Shown here in pieces: positions 13,466 to 15,349 of a stretch of 15,349 nt of DNA (positions are counted from its first letter, which is position 1; each line of letters begins with the position of its first letter). The translations under genes were made by a program, and so were the position numbers. This DNA is from Aquiflexum sp041751335 (GTDB lineage: Bacteria > Bacteroidota > Bacteroidia > Cytophagales > Cyclobacteriaceae), in the NCBI RefSeq assembly GCF_041751335.1, contig NZ_JBGSXS010000043.1:1-15349 (forward strand), given 5' to 3'. Below the pieces are notes generated by a model that was not told the origin of the DNA, did not search any database, and saw only the letters and a list, made by a program, of their open reading frames with translations.

Positions 13466-14716
13466 ATGTATACCATGAAGGAATTTCACTTATCATCGAA
13501 CCATCAATTTGTTCGGCAATTAATATGCTGGGCAGATTTACATTATACCTATGTTGGATTTTTCGATCACAATGACATCAAGTATCCCTATGGTGGGTTT
13601 CAAAGGATTTTATTGGCAGCCCATCAGGCTTTTGACTTGGAAGTTGCGAACCAATGGTTTGGTAAAAAAGAAATGGCTGCCATGCTATCCTATGATTACA
13701 AAAACAAAATTGAAAAACTCCAAAGTAATAATCCACCGCCCTTGAATTGTCCTGATTCTATTTTTTTCATCCCAGAAATTAAAATAGAAATTCTTGTTGA
13801 TCAGGTGATAATACACCATCCTGATCCGCAGAGAATTTTTGATGAGATATGTGATTTCAAGTTAGACTCTTTTAAAAACTCTTCATTAGAGATCAATCCC
13901 CTTACCAGCCGCAAAACCTATTTTAAAAATGTAAAGGCCATACAAAACAACATTGTCGAAGGGGATATGTACGAATTGAATTATTGTATGGGTTTTGAAT
14001 TCTGTGGTAAAACATGGAATTCTGTTCAGGGATTTTTTGATCTGATGGAAAAATCTCCAATGCCCTTCTCTGCTTTTTTCAAATCTGAATCGGACTACCT
14101 GATATGTGCCTCCCCAGAACGTTTTCTGAAGAAGATTGGTGATAAATTGATTGCTCAGCCTATAAAAGGCACGATCAAGCGTGGCAAAAATGAGTTGGAA
14201 GATGCCTTGCTCAAAGAAAAACTCTTGAACTCTGAAAAGGAGCGGGCAGAAAACCTGATGATTGTAGACCTGATGCGCAATGACCTGAGCAGAATCTCAC
14301 AAATAGGTTCTGTAAAAGTCGAGGAGCTATTCGGGGTATATCCCTTTTCGAGGGTTCATCAGATGATTTCAACGGTGTCCTCTACCTTTTCTCAAAGTAA
14401 AAGCCTATTGGAAATCATCCATGCCACTTTTCCCATGGGAAGTATGACCGGCGCCCCAAAAATCAAATGTATGGAGTTGATCGATCAATATGAGGATTTT
14501 AAACGGGGTTGGTTTTCCGGTACCTTGGGATATATCGATGCAGCTGGGTATTTTGATTTATGTGTGGTTATCAGGAGCATTGTTTTCGATAAGGATTCAG
14601 GGAAAGGTTATTTTGCAGTGGGTTCTGCCATCACTTATGATGCGGATGCAGCCTATGAATACGAAGAGTGTTTGCTGAAAGCCTCTGCCATTGTGGAGGT
14701 ATTGCAAGGGAATTGA
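13466..14716 (+). CDS. pabB: Aminodeoxychorismate synthase component I
   Basis: A 416-residue chorismate-using enzyme that, with ammonia from a glutaminase (PabA), makes 4-amino-4-deoxychorismate for p-aminobenzoate and folate. Residues about 1-150 are a degenerate N-terminal domain; the chorismate-binding domain follows: GDMYELNYC, ICASPERFL, QPIKGTIKRG, ERAENLMIVDLMRNDLSRI, YPFSRVHQM, FPMGSMTGAPKIKCMELID, SGTLGYID and YEYEECLLKASAI. The lysine of PIKGT marks PabB-type enzymes; anthranilate synthase has PLAGT there. No glutaminase domain is fused and no pabA is seen in the window. Two in-frame ATGs are possible: 13466, just after GGGGT, and 13475 (MKEFHLSS), the latter being equally plausible. 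dinB follows 15 bases later, so they may be co-transcribed. Confidence 0.92.
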   Translation: MYTMKEFHLSSNHQFVRQLICWADLHYTYVGFFDHNDIKYPYGGFQRILLAAHQAFDLEVANQWFGKKEMAAMLSYDYKNKIEKLQSNNPPPLNCPDSIFFIPEIKIEILVDQVIIHHPDPQRIFDEICDFKLDSFKNSSLEINPLTSRKTYFKNVKAIQNNIVEGDMYELNYCMGFEFCGKTWNSVQGFFDLMEKSPMPFSAFFKSESDYLICASPERFLKKIGDKLIAQPIKGTIKRGKNELEDALLKEKLLNSEKERAENLMIVDLMRNDLSRISQIGSVKVEELFGVYPFSRVHQMISTVSSTFSQSKSLLEIIHATFPMGSMTGAPKIKCMELIDQYEDFKRGWFSGTLGYIDAAGYFDLCVVIRSIVFDKDSGKGYFAVGSAITYDADAAYEYEECLLKASAIVEVLQGN

Positions 14717-14731
14717 AAGAATGAAAAGGTA

Positions 14732-15349
14732 ATGGAGGAAAAAATAAGGAAAATCATCCATGTGGATATGGACGCATTTTATGCTTCTGTGGAGCAGATG
14801 GACAATCCTGAACTCCGTGGCAAACCTTTGGCAGTGGGAGGGAATCAGGAAAGGGGAGTGGTGGCAGCCGCTTCGTATGAGGCCAGAAAGTTTGGGGTGC
14901 GATCTGCGATGTCCGGTAAGATGGCTGCACTGAAGTGTCCCCAATTGGTTTTTGTCAGGCCGAGGTTTGACAGGTACAAAGAGATTTCGAAGCAAATCAG
15001 GGATATTTTTTACGACTATACTGAATTGGTAGAACCACTTTCGCTTGACGAGGCATTTTTGGATGTGACCGAAAACAAAGTCAACAATCCCTCTGCCACT
15101 TTGATTGCCATGGAAATCAGAAAGCGGATCAAAGAGGAAGTGGGGCTGAACGCTTCAGCAGGCATTTCTTACAACAAATTTCTGGCAAAGACGGCATCCG
15201 ATATCAATAAGCCCAATGGTCAGGCTGTAATATTGCCCAAAGATGCGGAAGCATTTTTGGAGAAATTGCCCATCGAGAAGTTTTTTGGTATCGGTAAGGT
15301 AACCGCTGAAAAAATGAAGGAATTGGGTATTCACAACGGTTTTGACCTC
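14732..15349 (+). CDS. dinB: DNA polymerase IV (Y-family), 5' part; runs off the window
   Basis: The first 206 codons of an error-prone translesion polymerase that copies damaged DNA. Visible are the palm residues HVDMDAFYASVEQ (Asp12, with Tyr17 at the steric-gate position), SLDEAFLDVT with catalytic Asp106 and Glu107, AGISYNKFLAKTASDINKPNGQ, and the start of the thumb helix-hairpin-helix (FFGIGKVTAEKMKELGI). All catalytic carboxylates are present. The little-finger domain lies beyond 15349. The start is the ATG at 14732; an earlier ATG at 14721 closes after three codons. AAAAGG lies just upstream. The gene follows pabB by 15 bases. Confidence 0.94.
   Translation, partial: MEEKIRKIIHVDMDAFYASVEQMDNPELRGKPLAVGGNQERGVVAAASYEARKFGVRSAMSGKMAALKCPQLVFVRPRFDRYKEISKQIRDIFYDYTELVEPLSLDEAFLDVTENKVNNPSATLIAMEIRKRIKEEVGLNASAGISYNKFLAKTASDINKPNGQAVILPKDAEAFLEKLPIEKFFGIGKVTAEKMKELGIHNGFDL

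Noticed and set aside
14597..14995. 132-codon minus-strand frame across the pabB/dinB junction
   Set aside because: Both plus-strand genes there have clear conserved motifs; this is an antisense shadow.

Overview
The window looks like chromosome from a Bacteroidota bacterium, most likely Cytophagales (Cyclobacteriaceae-like); the rank below phylum is inference. Supporting signs are the AT-rich gene spacers, weak or absent Shine-Dalgarno sequences, several matches to the Bacteroidota -7 promoter element TAnnTTTG, and the gene families present (split three-subunit Pnt transhydrogenase, YceI lipoprotein, OmpA-type lipoprotein). Everything from about 230 to 12524 is on the minus strand; 12668 to the right end is on the plus strand.

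Left part (1-4289): after a short unexplained end comes an OmpA-family peptidoglycan-binding lipoprotein, whose stop codon lies inside a very long terminator-like hairpin. It is followed by a compact pntAA-pntAB-pntB operon for proton-translocating NAD(P) transhydrogenase, which makes NADPH.

Middle left (4554-6850): two toxin-antitoxin modules lie side by side. VapBC looks intact and has a palindromic operator. HipBA has an intact HipB antitoxin with an operator-like palindrome overlapping a promoter, but its HipA kinase gene is broken twice: an in-frame TAA at codon 38 and a frameshift near 6300. A neighbouring start codon and an ATGA overlap with hipB show where the full-length HipA reading frame once began.

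Middle right (6942-11934): a five-gene same-strand cluster that I regard as the most interesting part. In transcription order it holds an alpha/beta-hydrolase esterase, an ATP-grasp ligase, a GCS2/YbdK-type carboxylate-amine ligase, a class I glutamine amidotransferase and a second, apparently circularly permuted ATP-grasp enzyme. Three carboxylate-activating ligases, an ammonia donor and a hydrolase together suggest a pathway for a small peptide- or amide-type metabolite. I know of no established product. A gamma-class carbonic anhydrase-like hexapeptide protein lies just upstream.

Right part (12668-15349), plus strand: a YceI-like lipoprotein with a strong terminator, aminodeoxychorismate synthase component I (pabB, folate pathway) and the first 206 codons of DNA polymerase IV (dinB), which runs off the window. 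No tRNA, rRNA, CRISPR array, transposase or phage gene was seen.
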